NCBI RefSeq assembly: GCF_900113575.1
Contig: NZ_FOPV01000014.1
Location: 1-64,000 of the forward strand
Length of the DNA: 64,000 bases
Direction: 5' to 3'
From: Nitrosospira sp. Nsp14
Lineage (GTDB): Bacteria > Pseudomonadota > Gammaproteobacteria > Burkholderiales > Nitrosomonadaceae
The position numbers were made by a program, and so were the translations under genes. Positions 1 through 8,988 of this stretch are shown piece by piece. Numbering within the stretch: position 1 is the stretch's first letter; the number at the start of each line of letters is the position of its first letter. A model generated the notes under the pieces. That model was given only the letters and a program-made list of their open reading frames with translations. It was not told the DNA's origin and made no database searches.

Positions 1-273
1 GCGCTTGAGCAGGATGCCGCCTACCCGCGGACGTATTTCAACCTCTTTGGCGCCTTCGGTCTGGGCCACCGCTTCCGCGCTGATTGGCACACTGGTCGGC
101 TGAACCTCGACTACGCTTACAGGAAGCGGCATGCCCGCGGGAGGCTGGGCGGACGCATGTTCGTTTTTGCTGCATGCGCTTAGCGCAGCGCATATAATAA
201 TGACCCAAGTTGTCGCCCAGCGGGACCTGATTCGGCCACGGTGGTTATTTTTATATCGTCTGGCACCTGACAT
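1..273 (-). CDS. RND efflux periplasmic adaptor (AcrA/MexA family), N-terminal part
   Basis: This is the start of a membrane fusion protein that links an inner-membrane RND pump to an outer-membrane channel; the rest lies outside the window. The 91 codons seen begin with a basic n-region and a hydrophobic segment ending in a lipobox-like LSAC, so it is probably a lipoprotein. They continue through PVSVVEVQP and QTEGAKEVEIRPRVGG to ILLKR, the beta-barrel and lipoyl start typical of AcrA/MexA. It diverges from an AcrR-type repressor gene, the usual arrangement for acrAB. The substrate cannot be told. No start-codon ambiguity was seen apart from a weak Shine-Dalgarno. Family call is firm; the exact gene name is not. 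Confidence 0.85.
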   Translation of the reverse strand, partial: MSGARRYKNNHRGRIRSRWATTWVIIICAALSACSKNEHASAQPPAGMPLPVSVVEVQPTSVPISAEAVAQTEGAKEVEIRPRVGGILLKR

Positions 274-320
274 CTCGGCTCCATAATTAAAACTAAAACG
301 AGCAATTCGAACAAACCTGT

Positions 321-344
321 TGCATACATTCACGTATGTATGTA
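321..344. promoter_or_regulatory. AcrR-like operator (24-bp imperfect inverted repeat)
   Basis: The left arm TGCATACATT and right arm GTATGTATGTA form an imperfect inverted repeat between the divergent efflux-adaptor and TetR/AcrR genes. From memory, the Escherichia coli AcrR operator has arms TACATACATT and AATGTATGTA with the same 24-bp length, so both arms match closely. Its position 48 bp from the adaptor start and 54 bp from the repressor start fits control of both promoters by the product of the next gene. Binding is inferred. Confidence 0.75.
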
Positions 345-398
345 AATTATTAATCAAAAAATGGTACATGTAAATAGGAAGAGAAACTATCTCTGACG

Positions 399-1043
399 AT
401 GGTACGGAAAACAAAGGAAAATGCGGAATTAACCCGCCAGCGTCTCATCGACGCGGCGCGGCAGGTGTTCCTTGCCCGCGGAGTCAGCCGTACGACCATG
501 GAACACGTGGCCCTTCAGGCGGGCGTTACGTGCGGTGCAATTTACTGGCATTTCAACAATAAACTCGATCTGTTTCAGGCGATGCGGCAGCAGGTATTTT
601 TACCACTGATTGATCGCATGGACGATACGCTGTTGGTTGAGGGCTCCGGGGATCCGCTTACCTGTATCGAAAATTTTTTATGCGGGACTATACAAGTGCT
701 GGCGGATAGTGTCGAAACGCGCGAAATCTACGAAATCATGATGATCAAGTGTGAATACGTGGACGAGTTCGGAACAGTTCTGCAGCAAATCCTTTCGAAT
801 TGCTCAGGTATTTTTCAAAAGCTGCGGCTGGTTTACGAGCGCGCCAAGGTTCAAAACCAGTTGCACCCTTCACACGATCCATCCCAGTTGGCGATAGACA
901 CACATCTCTTCTTTATTGGTCTGTTGCATATGTGGGTGAAAGACACGCGCGGAGATCAGTTTCGGTATCAGGCGATTGAACTGGTAAAAGCCCATATGGG
1001 GCTGCGTCGTCAGGACCGGCGCGATTCCGCAGCGCTGCGCTGA
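399..1043 (+). CDS. acrR: TetR-family repressor of a multidrug efflux pump (AcrR-like)
   Basis: A 214-residue one-component repressor that would release DNA when it binds a drug-like ligand. The N-terminal TetR helix-turn-helix is clear: residues 12-30 include TRQRLIDAARQVF, and residues 46-52 read GAIYWHF, the recognition-helix signature shared with AcrR. The start MVRKTKENAE is close to the AcrR start MARKTKQEAQ. The C-terminal ligand-binding half is helical and divergent, as is normal for the family. It lies divergent from an AcrA/MexA-type gene with an AcrR-like operator between them, which supports local control and autoregulation. TtgR or MexR-type analogues are possible alternative names. 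Confidence 0.88.
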   Translation: MVRKTKENAELTRQRLIDAARQVFLARGVSRTTMEHVALQAGVTCGAIYWHFNNKLDLFQAMRQQVFLPLIDRMDDTLLVEGSGDPLTCIENFLCGTIQVLADSVETREIYEIMMIKCEYVDEFGTVLQQILSNCSGIFQKLRLVYERAKVQNQLHPSHDPSQLAIDTHLFFIGLLHMWVKDTRGDQFRYQAIELVKAHMGLRRQDRRDSAALR

Positions 1044-1139
1044 GCGCAATATATACCTCTTCCTGCAAGCAACGTTCCTGAGGGGATACTCTCCCGGCGT
1101 CCGCGGCTTCCGGCGTCTTTGCTCTCCCGACGACCCGTT

Positions 1140-1192
1140 ATAGTTGACTAAATCTATCAAGTATCTTATAGTTGACTAAATCAGTCATGTAT
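1140..1192 (+). promoter_or_regulatory. iscR/suf promoter with two tandem IscR type-1 sites
   Basis: Two 25-bp copies start at 1140 and 1168, each beginning ATAGTTGACTAAATC. The second (1168-1192) continues AGTCATGTAT and matches the IscR type-1 pattern ATASYYGACT-RWWWY-AGTCRRSTAT at all but one position. The first has a weaker right half (TATCAAGTAT). A strong sigma70 promoter is embedded: TTGACT at 1144-1149, a 17-bp spacer and TATAGT at 1167-1172. The sites therefore cover both the -35 and the -10, the layout expected for repression by the [2Fe-2S] form of IscR encoded just downstream. Binding is inferred from motif match. Confidence 0.85.
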
Positions 1193-1268
1193 TGGTATTG
1201 GCGGAGCTGGTTTAGGACGATGTTCTCTATTTCAACGAAATCACGATAGTAAGAGGAAGGAGTTTATT

Positions 1269-1802
1269 ATGAGGCTAACAACGAAAGGACGGTTTGCAGT
1301 AACGGCGCTGTTGGACCTGGCCATGCAACGGAGCACCCGTCCGGTGACACTGGCCGAAATCAGTCAGCGTCAGCAAATCTCGCTATCCTATCTTGAGCAA
1401 CTGTTCGCCAAGTTGCGGCAGCGTGGGCTTGTCGACAGCGTGCGTGGCCCTGGCGGCGGGTATTACATCGCCAAGGATCTTGCGCAGGTATCTATCGCCG
1501 AGATCATCCTCGCCGTAGACGAGCCGATCGATTCAACCCAATGCAGTGGCAAGGAGAATTGCCACAACGACAAGAAATGCATGACGCACGATCTGTGGAT
1601 AAAGCTAAACGATCTTATTTTCGATCATCTTGGTGCGGTGAGTTTGAGACAACTTGTCGACGAACAAAAAGCAAGACATGAGGAACGAAAAGCGAAGGAG
1701 AAGGGTGTCGTCCAGATGCTGGACATGCGAACAGTAATGTCAGACAAGACCTTGTCCGAAAAGGTTATGCCTGAACGTGAACGTGCGGTAATTTCAGCCT
1801 GA
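1269..1802 (+). CDS. iscR: Fe-S cluster regulator IscR (Rrf2 family)
   Basis: A transcription factor that senses iron-sulfur status and here heads a SUF operon. The Rrf2 winged helix fills residues 1-80, with MRLTTKGRFAVTALLDLA and GPGGGYYIAKD, a wing motif of IscR. The cluster ligands C92, C98 and C104 plus H107 are at the same numbers as in E. coli IscR, so this is IscR itself rather than NsrR or CymR. The C-terminal tail after residue 140 is charged and variable. GGAAGGAG lies about 7 bp before the ATG. Two IscR-type sites over its promoter imply autoregulation and control of the downstream suf genes. Confidence 0.95.
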   Translation: MRLTTKGRFAVTALLDLAMQRSTRPVTLAEISQRQQISLSYLEQLFAKLRQRGLVDSVRGPGGGYYIAKDLAQVSIAEIILAVDEPIDSTQCSGKENCHNDKKCMTHDLWIKLNDLIFDHLGAVSLRQLVDEQKARHEERKAKEKGVVQMLDMRTVMSDKTLSEKVMPERERAVISA

Positions 1803-1877
1803 GAATCGAATAATTGGATCTGCGCAAAACTTTTACGTCATTTTGGTCGTCCTAATAAGGATGGAAACCGGGGAACA

Positions 1878-2222
1878 ATGATGGCGATAACATTGACCGA
1901 AGCCGCGGCAAACCAAATCCGCAAACAACTTGCCAAACGAGGCAAGGGGCTGGCGTTACGAATCGGTGTGAAGAAGGTGGGGTGCTCAGGGTTCGCCTAC
2001 ACCTTCGATTATGCTGACGAGGTCCGTCAGGGTGATGAGATTTTTGCGTTTCATGATGCCAGTCTAGTGGTTGATGCCGATAGTCTGCCGTTTCTTGATG
2101 GCTCGCGTGTCGACTATATACGGGAAGGTCTGAACGATTCATTCCGACTTCATAATCCCAACGTTGGCGATACGTGTGGTTGTGGTGAAAGCTTCAGCTT
2201 GAAGGAGCCAGCAAAGGTTTAG
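1878..2222 (+). CDS. sufA: A-type iron-sulfur carrier (SufA/IscA family)
   Basis: A carrier that takes Fe-S clusters from a scaffold to apoproteins. The 114-residue protein has the HesB/IscA fold and the three conserved cysteines C36, C100 and C102, the last two in a CGCGESF tail motif. Length is normal. Two adjacent ATGs exist (1878 and 1881); either fits the weak upstream GGGGAA. It lies 75 bp after iscR and 96 bp before sufB and is probably co-transcribed with both. The name SufA is chosen from context; by sequence alone IscA or ErpA would also fit. Confidence 0.92.
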   Translation: MMAITLTEAAANQIRKQLAKRGKGLALRIGVKKVGCSGFAYTFDYADEVRQGDEIFAFHDASLVVDADSLPFLDGSRVDYIREGLNDSFRLHNPNVGDTCGCGESFSLKEPAKV

Positions 2223-2318
2223 CCATATCTGGAATAACAAAGGGCGAACTCGAAATGCTTTCAGATAAGGTACAGTTACCATAACCGTCTTCGACGTGAA
2301 CGATATTGGAGCAAGCTA

Positions 2319-3755
2319 ATGAGTGCAGTATTACAAAATCTGGTCAATCAGCCTTACAAACACGGTTTTGTCACTGAAATCGAGTCGGATATCGCGCCGA
2401 AAGGATTAAACGAAGATATCATAAAACTCATTTCGGCAAAAAAAGGCGAGCCCGCGTGGATGCTGGATTTTCGTCTCAAGGCCTATTACCAGTGGCTCAA
2501 GATGGATGAGCCGAAATGGCCCAATGTTAAATATCCGAAAATCGATTTTCAGGCAATCAGTTATTACGCAGCCCCAAAGCCAAAAAAGAAGCTGAGCAGC
2601 ATGGATGAAGTCGACCCTGAGCTGCTGCGCACGTTCGAGAAACTCGGTGTGCCCATGCACGAGCGGGCCGCGCTTGCCGGAGTCGCGGTTGACGTGATCT
2701 TCGACAGTGTGTCAGTTGCAACGACTTACAAGCAAAAGCTGGCAGAGGTGGGTATTATCTTCTGCTCGATTTCCGAAGCGGTTCAGATGCATCCGGAACT
2801 GGTGAGGCAGTACCTGGGCACGGTCGTGCCAGTGGGGGATAATTATTACGCTGCGCTCAACTCGGCGGTCTTCACGGATGGGACGTTTTGTTTCATTCCC
2901 AAAGGCGTCCAGTGCCCGATGGATCTCTCCACCTATTTTCGCATCAACACCGAAGAATCGGGGCAGTTCGAGCGTACCTTGATCGTTGCCGAGGAGGGCG
3001 CGTCGGTGTCATACCTGGAAGGATGCACCGCCCCAAAATTCGACACGAATCAGCTCCACGCCGCGGTGGTCGAGCTGGTTGCGCTCGATAACGCTGATAT
3101 CAAGTACTCGACGGTTCAGAACTGGTACGCCGGCGATGAAAACGGCCTGGGCGGAATCTATAACTTTGTTACCAAGCGCGGGCTTGCCAAAGGCACCAAC
3201 TCACGTATTTCCTGGACCCAAGTCGAAACAGGTTCTGCAATTACGTGGAAGTACCCTTCCTGCATTCTGCAGGGAGACAACTCAGTCGGGGAGTTCTATT
3301 CGGTCGCGGTCACCAACAATTACCAGCAGGCGGACACCGGCACCAAAATGATCCATATCGGAAAAAACACGCGCAGCACGATCGTCAGCAAGGGTATTTC
3401 TTCCGGGCATTCGAATAACAGCTATCGGGGGCTCGTCAGGATTGCGCCGACCGCCGCAGGGGCACGTAATTATTCGCAATGCGACTCCATGTTGATCGGC
3501 GACAAATGTGGCGCGCACACATTTCCCTATATTCAGGTTCGCAACCAGGAGGCCAAGGTCGAGCATGAGGCATCCACGTCCAAGATTGGCGAGGACCAGC
3601 TGTTCTACTTTGCCCAGCGCGGTATCGGCAGTGAGGAAGCGGTATCGATGATCATCAATGGATTCTGCAAAGATGTATTTCAACAATTGCCGATGGAGTT
3701 CGCGGTCGAGGCGACCAAGCTGCTCGGATTCAAACTCGAAGGGAGCGTTGGATGA
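2319..3755 (+). CDS. sufB: Fe-S cluster assembly scaffold SufB
   Basis: Core subunit of the SufBC2D scaffold on which new clusters are built in the cytosol. At 478 residues it has family length. The C-terminal half carries the diagnostic block [20 protein letters not shown]388 and the H416-E417 pair keep the 28-residue spacing of E. coli C405 and H433-E434, residues needed for cluster formation. GGAG lies 7-8 bp before the ATG. The stop overlaps the start of sufC by four bases (ATGA), so the two are translationally coupled. Confidence 0.97.
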   Translation: MSAVLQNLVNQPYKHGFVTEIESDIAPKGLNEDIIKLISAKKGEPAWMLDFRLKAYYQWLKMDEPKWPNVKYPKIDFQAISYYAAPKPKKKLSSMDEVDPELLRTFEKLGVPMHERAALAGVAVDVIFDSVSVATTYKQKLAEVGIIFCSISEAVQMHPELVRQYLGTVVPVGDNYYAALNSAVFTDGTFCFIPKGVQCPMDLSTYFRINTEESGQFERTLIVAEEGASVSYLEGCTAPKFDTNQLHAAVVELVALDNADIKYSTVQNWYAGDENGLGGIYNFVTKRGLAKGTNSRISWTQVETGSAITWKYPSCILQGDNSVGEFYSVAVTNNYQQADTGTKMIHIGKNTRSTIVSKGISSGHSNNSYRGLVRIAPTAAGARNYSQCDSMLIGDKCGAHTFPYIQVRNQEAKVEHEASTSKIGEDQLFYFAQRGIGSEEAVSMIINGFCKDVFQQLPMEFAVEATKLLGFKLEGSVG

Positions 3756-4540
3756 TACGCGAGGGCAGCAGGATTTTGCTGGAAGTACGCGGGCTGCGTG
3801 CCGTAGTCAACGGCATTGAGATCCTCAAGGGTATTGACCTTACCGTGAGAAGCGGGGAGGTCCACGCCATCATGGGCACCAATGGTTCGGGCAAAAGCAC
3901 TTTCGCCAAAGTGCTTGCCGGACACAGCGCCTATCAAGTGACCGGGGGCTCGGTATTATTCGAAGGCCGCGATCTGTTCGATCTCTCACCGGAAGAGCGT
4001 GCGCGCGCGGGAGTATTTTTGGCGTTTCAATATCCGATTGAAATACCGGGTGTTGCTAATAGTCATTTTTTGCGTCTTGCTTATAACACCGTGCAGGCGC
4101 AGCGTGGCAAGGAAGAGCTGGATCCGCTTGAGTTTGAAGATTTCGTGCGCGATAAAATGAAATTACTGGAAATGAATCCGGAATTTCTTGACCGGGGCGT
4201 GAATGAAGGTTTCTCCGGCGGTGAGAAAAAGCGTAACGAGATTTTGCAAATGGCGCTGCTGGAGCCAAGGCTGGCAATTCTCGACGAGACCGATTCCGGC
4301 CTCGACATTGATGCACTCCGAATCGTAACCACCGGGGTGAACAAGCTGTCGACGGCCGACAATGCAATCATATTGGTGACGCATTACCAGCGGATGCTTA
4401 ACTATATTGTGCCGGATTTCGTGCACGTGATGCGCGCGGGTCAGATCATCAAGACGGGCGGCAAGGAGCTGGCGCTCGATCTCGAGACCCGCGGTTATGA
4501 TTGGGTCGGCGCCGAGCAGCCAGCCATGGCTGGTGCATGA
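3752..4540 (+). CDS. sufC: SUF ABC-type ATPase SufC
   Basis: ATPase that drives conformational change in the SufBC2D complex; it is soluble and not a transporter. Walker [10 protein letters not shown] is at residues 42-50, the signature SGGEKKR begins at 155, and Walker B LAILDE is at 174-179 followed by DSGLD, the form typical of SufC. Length 262 is slightly longer than the usual ~250, with a short extra N-terminus. It overlaps sufB by 4 bp and sufD by 4 bp. Confidence 0.97.
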   Translation: MIREGSRILLEVRGLRAVVNGIEILKGIDLTVRSGEVHAIMGTNGSGKSTFAKVLAGHSAYQVTGGSVLFEGRDLFDLSPEERARAGVFLAFQYPIEIPGVANSHFLRLAYNTVQAQRGKEELDPLEFEDFVRDKMKLLEMNPEFLDRGVNEGFSGGEKKRNEILQMALLEPRLAILDETDSGLDIDALRIVTTGVNKLSTADNAIILVTHYQRMLNYIVPDFVHVMRAGQIIKTGGKELALDLETRGYDWVGAEQPAMAGA

Positions 4541-5859
4541 GCATGAGCATGGTGGTCAGCAACAGTTATCTCGACAGCATTCTTAAGGGGCAGCCGCAGC
4601 TGCCGCCCAGTTCAACGACGTGGTTTAACCAGTTGCGGGCCCATGCACTTGAGCAGGCCGGCACGCTACAGGTTCCGACCACTCGCGACGAGGAGTGGCG
4701 CTTTACTGACATATCTCCACTTACCAGGTTGCCGTTGCGCCCATCACACGCGATATCCGCCCCGCAAGTGACGGATGTCAAGCGTTTCCAGTTGGATGAC
4801 ACGACGATAAGGCTGGTGTTTGTCGACGGTGCGTTTATGCCGCACTTGTCTAGCCGACTCGAGGGAAGCGAACACGAAGGCCTGGTTGTTACCGATCTTT
4901 CCGTGGCTGTGGCGACGCATGCTTCTGTAATCGAGCCGCATCTCGGCCGACTGGCGGGTTTCGAGAACAACTTATTTGCTGCGCTCAATACTGCCTATCT
5001 GCATCACGGTGCACTGATCATTGTGTCGCGCAATGCGAAGATACAGAAGCCGGTGCACGTATTATTCATCGCCACGCAGGCGGGGACGGCAATACACCCC
5101 CGCTGCCTATTGATTGCCCAAGGGGGAAGCGAGGTAACACTGGTCGAGGATTACGTTGCCTTGCAGGACGAGGCTTATGTCACCAACGCGGTGACCGAGA
5201 TTGCGCTTGAGAATAATGCCCGGGTCAACCATGTCCGGGTCCAGCGCGACAGCATGGAGGCATTTCATATCGCAAACTGCGCGGTATCGGTCGCGCACGC
5301 AAGCTGCTATCGCTCGGTTAGCGTCGCGCTTGGCGGGCGTATTTCGCGCTACGACCTGAATGCAAGGCTTGAGGCCGAGGGAGCGGAGTGCTTCATCGAC
5401 GGGCTTGCCTTAATTAAAGGACGCCAACTTGCGGATACTCACACCTGTATCGATCATGCCAAACCGCCCGGGACCAGCCGTCAGTCACATAAGTGCATCG
5501 TGGACGGCGCCGCGCACGCGGTATTTAATGGCAAGATCCTTGTACGCGCAGGTGCTTTGCGTACTGATTCCGCGCAGTCGAGCCGCAACCTGCTCCTGAG
5601 TGCCAGGGCGCGTGTCGATACAAAGCCGCAGCTCGAAATTTTTGCGGATGACGTAAAATGTGCGCACGGCGCAACCGTGGGGCAACTGGATCACGAGGAA
5701 TTGTTCTATCTCAGGAGCCGCGGCCTCGCCGAGACTGCGGCCCGGAATCTGCTGACTTATGCTTTTGGCGCGGAAATAATTGATCGGATTCCCATCGCGT
5801 CTCTTAAGTATCAGCTCGAGCAGATCGTGCTCGAACAAACTGAAAAAACTGGACCATGA
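4537..5859 (+). CDS. sufD: Fe-S cluster assembly protein SufD
   Basis: Partner of SufB in the SufBC2D scaffold; a paralogue of SufB. The protein keeps the SufD features [15 protein letters not shown] near the N-terminus, then the parallel beta-helix, and ends with [22 protein letters not shown], the C-terminal SufBD signature. The start chosen is the ATG at 4537 in the ATGA overlap with sufC, giving 440 residues; in-frame ATGs at 4543 and 4549 are equally possible, and an upstream in-frame ATG at 4501 lies deep inside sufC. It overlaps sufS by 4 bp. Confidence 0.95.
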   Translation: MSMSMVVSNSYLDSILKGQPQLPPSSTTWFNQLRAHALEQAGTLQVPTTRDEEWRFTDISPLTRLPLRPSHAISAPQVTDVKRFQLDDTTIRLVFVDGAFMPHLSSRLEGSEHEGLVVTDLSVAVATHASVIEPHLGRLAGFENNLFAALNTAYLHHGALIIVSRNAKIQKPVHVLFIATQAGTAIHPRCLLIAQGGSEVTLVEDYVALQDEAYVTNAVTEIALENNARVNHVRVQRDSMEAFHIANCAVSVAHASCYRSVSVALGGRISRYDLNARLEAEGAECFIDGLALIKGRQLADTHTCIDHAKPPGTSRQSHKCIVDGAAHAVFNGKILVRAGALRTDSAQSSRNLLLSARARVDTKPQLEIFADDVKCAHGATVGQLDHEELFYLRSRGLAETAARNLLTYAFGAEIIDRIPIASLKYQLEQIVLEQTEKTGP

Positions 5860-7115
5860 AGCTCATCGACTCTGCTTTGAAACCGGAATTCACTTCAATG
5901 TTTGACGTTGAACACATCCGCGCTGATTTTCCGATTCTTAAGCTCCAGGTCGAAGGAAAGCCGCTGGTTTATCTTGATAACGCGGCGTCAAGCCAGATGC
6001 CGCAGCAAGTAATCGACCGGCTGGTGCGTTACCAGACGAGCGAACACGCGAATATCAATCGCGGCGTCCATTACTTATCTGAAACGGCTACAGCCGAATA
6101 CGAGAGCGCGCGCCGCAGGTTGCAGCATTTCATTAATGCGCGCGAAGACCGGGAAGTCGTTTTTACTAGCGGGACAACCGATTCCATCAACCTAGTCATG
6201 CACGGTTACGGCCGCAAATATATCCGCGCAGGCGATGAAATCATTCTGACGACGCTTGAGCATCATTCGAATATCGTGCCCTGGCAGATGTTGGCTGAAG
6301 AGAAGGGCGCCAAGATTCGTGTAGTGCCTATCAGCGACGCCGGGGAACTTCTAGTCGACGAATACGAGAAGCTTTTTAATGCGCGTACCAAATTCGTCGG
6401 TGTGTTGCACGTCTCGAATGCTCTTGGCACCATTAACCCTGTCAAGGAAATGATTGCATTTGCGCACGCGCGGGGCGTGCCCGTACTGGTTGATGGCGCG
6501 CAGGCCGCACCCCACATGGCAGTGGACGTTCAGGATCTGGATTGTGATTTCTACGCTTTTTCGGGCCACAAGCTGTGCGGGCCCACGGGCATCGGCGTGC
6601 TTTACGGAAAGGCCGAGCTGCTTGAGCGAATGCAGCCGTTCAAGGGCGGCGGAGATATGATTTTGTCGGTAACGTTCGAAAAGACGACATACAATTCAAT
6701 CCCGCACAAGTTCGAGGCTGGCACACCGCCAATAGCAGCCGCGATCGGCCTCGGTGCGGCGGTCGATTATCTGTCGGCAATCGGACTCGATACGATTTCC
6801 GCATATGAATTGAAGCTGCTGAACTACGCGACGGAACAAATATCCAATTTACCGGGTGTGCGCGTTATCGGGACCGCTGCAAGGAAAACAGCGGTACTTT
6901 CATTTGTGATGGAAGGAGTGCATCCACACGACATCGGCACGTTGTTGAATCATGAGGGCGTTGCTGTTCGTACGGGACACCACTGCGTACAACCCGTAAT
7001 GCTGCGCCTCAGGGTTCCGGCGACGGCTCGCGCTTCGTTTGCGTTTTACAATACCATGGCAGAGGTCGACACATTAATCTCGGGCATTCGAACTGTGCAG
7101 AAGGTTTTTACGTAA
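5856..7115 (+). CDS. sufS: Cysteine desulfurase SufS (group II)
   Basis: PLP enzyme that takes sulfur from L-cysteine and passes it, as a persulfide, to its partner. The PLP lysine is K239 in AFSGHKLCGPTGIG. The catalytic cysteine is C377 in RTGHHCVQPV, the short-loop form that marks type II (SufS) desulfurases which need an activator such as SufU or SufE. Length 419 is normal; an in-frame ATG at 5898 (MFDVEHIRADFP) would remove a 14-residue extension. The gene overlaps sufD by 4 bp and sufU by 1 bp, placing its likely sulfur acceptor immediately downstream. Confidence 0.97.
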   Translation: MKLIDSALKPEFTSMFDVEHIRADFPILKLQVEGKPLVYLDNAASSQMPQQVIDRLVRYQTSEHANINRGVHYLSETATAEYESARRRLQHFINAREDREVVFTSGTTDSINLVMHGYGRKYIRAGDEIILTTLEHHSNIVPWQMLAEEKGAKIRVVPISDAGELLVDEYEKLFNARTKFVGVLHVSNALGTINPVKEMIAFAHARGVPVLVDGAQAAPHMAVDVQDLDCDFYAFSGHKLCGPTGIGVLYGKAELLERMQPFKGGGDMILSVTFEKTTYNSIPHKFEAGTPPIAAAIGLGAAVDYLSAIGLDTISAYELKLLNYATEQISNLPGVRVIGTAARKTAVLSFVMEGVHPHDIGTLLNHEGVAVRTGHHCVQPVMLRLRVPATARASFAFYNTMAEVDTLISGIRTVQKVFT

Positions 7116-7597
7116 TGAACTCCAAATCTCTTTATCAAGAGGTCATTCTCGATCACAATAAAAAGCCGCGCAATTATGGCACGCTCGATAAGGCAAGCCA
7201 TCACGCCGTCGGCCATAATCCGCTGTGTGGCGATCATCTCGACATCGAACTCAATCTGGATGGGGAACGTATCGACAACATCGCTTTCCACGGTGAATCA
7301 TGCGCCATCTGCAAGGCGTCCGCCTCTATGATGACCACCGTCGTGAAGGGCAAGACCCGTGCCGACGCGGAGACATTGATAAAGGAATTTCGCGAGATGT
7401 CCACAGGTACGCTCAACCTTAATGAAGATCATCACTTGGGACGGCTCACGGTATTCGCCGGTGTGCGCGACCTGCCGACGCGCGTGAAATGCGCTATTTT
7501 ACCGTGGCATACGCTGCATGCGGCGCTGAACTCGGTTACAACCACCTCGACCGAGGCGGAGGATGACCCCATGCACGCGGCGATAGGTGATGCCTAA
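7115..7597 (+). CDS. sufU: SufU-type sulfur acceptor / NifU-like protein
   Basis: Zinc-binding partner that accepts the persulfide from SufS. The 160-residue protein has the conserved C38-G-D40, C63 and C126 (RVKCAILPW) of the IscU/SufU fold. The 62-residue gap between C63 and C126 is about 20 longer than in IscU, which is the SufU-type insertion; SufU is best known from Gram-positive bacteria. No SufE-like gene is present in the operon, so SufU probably serves SufS here. An additional cysteine, C66, sits in the CAICKAS loop. The start overlaps the sufS stop. Confidence 0.92.
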   Translation: MNSKSLYQEVILDHNKKPRNYGTLDKASHHAVGHNPLCGDHLDIELNLDGERIDNIAFHGESCAICKASASMMTTVVKGKTRADAETLIKEFREMSTGTLNLNEDHHLGRLTVFAGVRDLPTRVKCAILPWHTLHAALNSVTTTSTEAEDDPMHAAIGDA

Positions 7598-7651
7598 AAA
7601 TTTGTGACGAGTCCTGTAGCGCTTGTTCGGGCTCCTCTAAAGGAACGTGAA

Positions 7652-8212
7652 ATGCCTAAAATCGCTGAAATCGAAGGTACTCCAAACCGGAACGCATTAA
7701 AATTCATTCTAAAGGAGCCGCTTACCTGGGGAGTGACGCGTTCGTATGACAATGCCGAGCAGGCGCAGGGCGATGCGCTTGCCGAGGCGCTGTTCGATAT
7801 TGATCATGTCACGAATGTATTTTATGTTGATCGCTGGATTACAATCACCCAGGACGGAGAGGCAGACTGGCAGGATCTCGCCCGCGCAGTGGCCGATCCG
7901 ATCCGTGCTGCCCCCGCAGCAGACGCGCACTCAGCCGCTACGGTCGCCGCGGCCGGCACCGCGATCGCGGGGTTGAGTCCCGAGGATCAGAAGCGCCTCG
8001 ATGCAATAAACGAAATGCTCGACGACGAGATACGCCCCTACCTGCAAAACGATGGCGGTGATCTTCATGTGCTGGGTCTCGCCGGCAACAAGCTCAGCGT
8101 TCATTATCAGGGCGCGTGCGGCACCTGTCCAAGTTCGATTTCAGGCACCCTCAGGGGCATTCAGAATATGCTCAGGTCGATTGAGCCAGAAATCGAGGTT
8201 GAGGCGATGTAA
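7652..8212 (+). CDS. Two-domain Nfu/NifU-like Fe-S carrier
   Basis: Likely late-acting Fe-S carrier protein. With the ATG at 7652 it has 186 residues; a GTG at 7604 opens the frame earlier but AAGGAACG lies just before 7652. The N-terminal Nfu_N-like half starts MPKIAEIEGTPNRNALKFIL. After an alanine-rich linker (about residues 88-108) comes the NifU C-terminal domain with C156-GT-C159 in ACGTCPSS, the cluster-binding motif. It is the last gene of the suf operon, 54 bp after sufU. The match to mitochondrial and bacterial Nfu proteins is by domain order. Confidence 0.9.
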   Translation: MPKIAEIEGTPNRNALKFILKEPLTWGVTRSYDNAEQAQGDALAEALFDIDHVTNVFYVDRWITITQDGEADWQDLARAVADPIRAAPAADAHSAATVAAAGTAIAGLSPEDQKRLDAINEMLDDEIRPYLQNDGGDLHVLGLAGNKLSVHYQGACGTCPSSISGTLRGIQNMLRSIEPEIEVEAM

Positions 8213-8512
8213 CTGCTGTTTCGCTGCCTGCTCGCGCCGCTCTATCGACTGCTCCCAGTGTTTTTTAAACTGGCCGGACATCACTGGATGAGTTGGCGGA
8301 GGCTGCAGAGCGCGGCATGAGCATTACCGAGCTTTGCCGCATGCTGCCCGGCCCAGCCGGCAAGCGTATAATTCCGATGTTGTTAGCCCTCCCACCCCTT
8401 CAGCTTTGATGGGTTAGCGGCTGACCGACGCGTACAGGTGCGCCTGAGCTCCGCTTGCCGGCGCTTCCGACAGGCAGTCGGATAAATTTACCAGTCTTGC
8501 TCACATAACCGG
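8213..8512. other. 300-bp gap between the suf operon and hemJ
   Basis: No convincing gene is seen. The nfu stop codon is followed by 35 further sense codons in the same frame before a second stop, including a hydrophobic stretch. It lacks its own start codon near the beginning and a ribosome site, so it is not called. No clear terminator for suf or promoter for hemJ could be picked out by eye. Confidence 0.4.
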
Positions 8513-8923
8513 ATGCTCTGGGTCAAATCCTTCCATATTATTTTTGTCGTGGCTTGGTTTGCGGGCCTGTTTTATTTACCACGGCTGTTTGTCTATCACG
8601 CGATGACCACGGATTTGCCAGGTATAGAGCGTTTCAAGGTAATGGAGCGCAAACTCTACTATGGCATAATGACGCCAAGTGCGGTCCTGGCGGTGATTTT
8701 TGGTCTGTGGCTATGGCTGGGTTATGGTATTACCGGTGGCTGGCTGCATGCCAAGCTCGTGCTGGTATTGATGCTTATTGCATATCACCTGTACTGCCAA
8801 AGACTGCTCGCCGATTTCAAGCATGATCGCAACCGCCATAGTCACGTTTATTACCGGTGGTTTAACGAAATACCGGTGCTGATTCTGATCGCGGTGGTGA
8901 TATTGGTGGTGGTGAAGCCGTAA
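8513..8923 (+). CDS. hemJ: Protoporphyrinogen oxidase HemJ
   Basis: Small membrane enzyme of haem synthesis that oxidises protoporphyrinogen IX. The 136-residue length, about four hydrophobic segments (roughly residues 5-25, 50-72, 78-96 and 118-135), the early histidine of [21 protein letters not shown] and [12 protein letters not shown] match the HemJ (former UPF0093) family. hemE lies a few genes downstream, which fits. The start has no evident Shine-Dalgarno. Confidence 0.9.
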   Translation: MLWVKSFHIIFVVAWFAGLFYLPRLFVYHAMTTDLPGIERFKVMERKLYYGIMTPSAVLAVIFGLWLWLGYGITGGWLHAKLVLVLMLIAYHLYCQRLLADFKHDRNRHSHVYYRWFNEIPVLILIAVVILVVVKP

Positions 8924-8988
8924 AAATTTTTTTTATCCATCCGGGCTTCGCCAAGCACCAACGCTGCGGAGCCAATCCGGTTCGCACC

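Noticed and set aside
8213-8320. In-frame continuation of nfu after its TAA stop
   Set aside because: It could suggest readthrough, but there is no start codon near its beginning, no ribosome site and no family; the nfu protein is complete without it.
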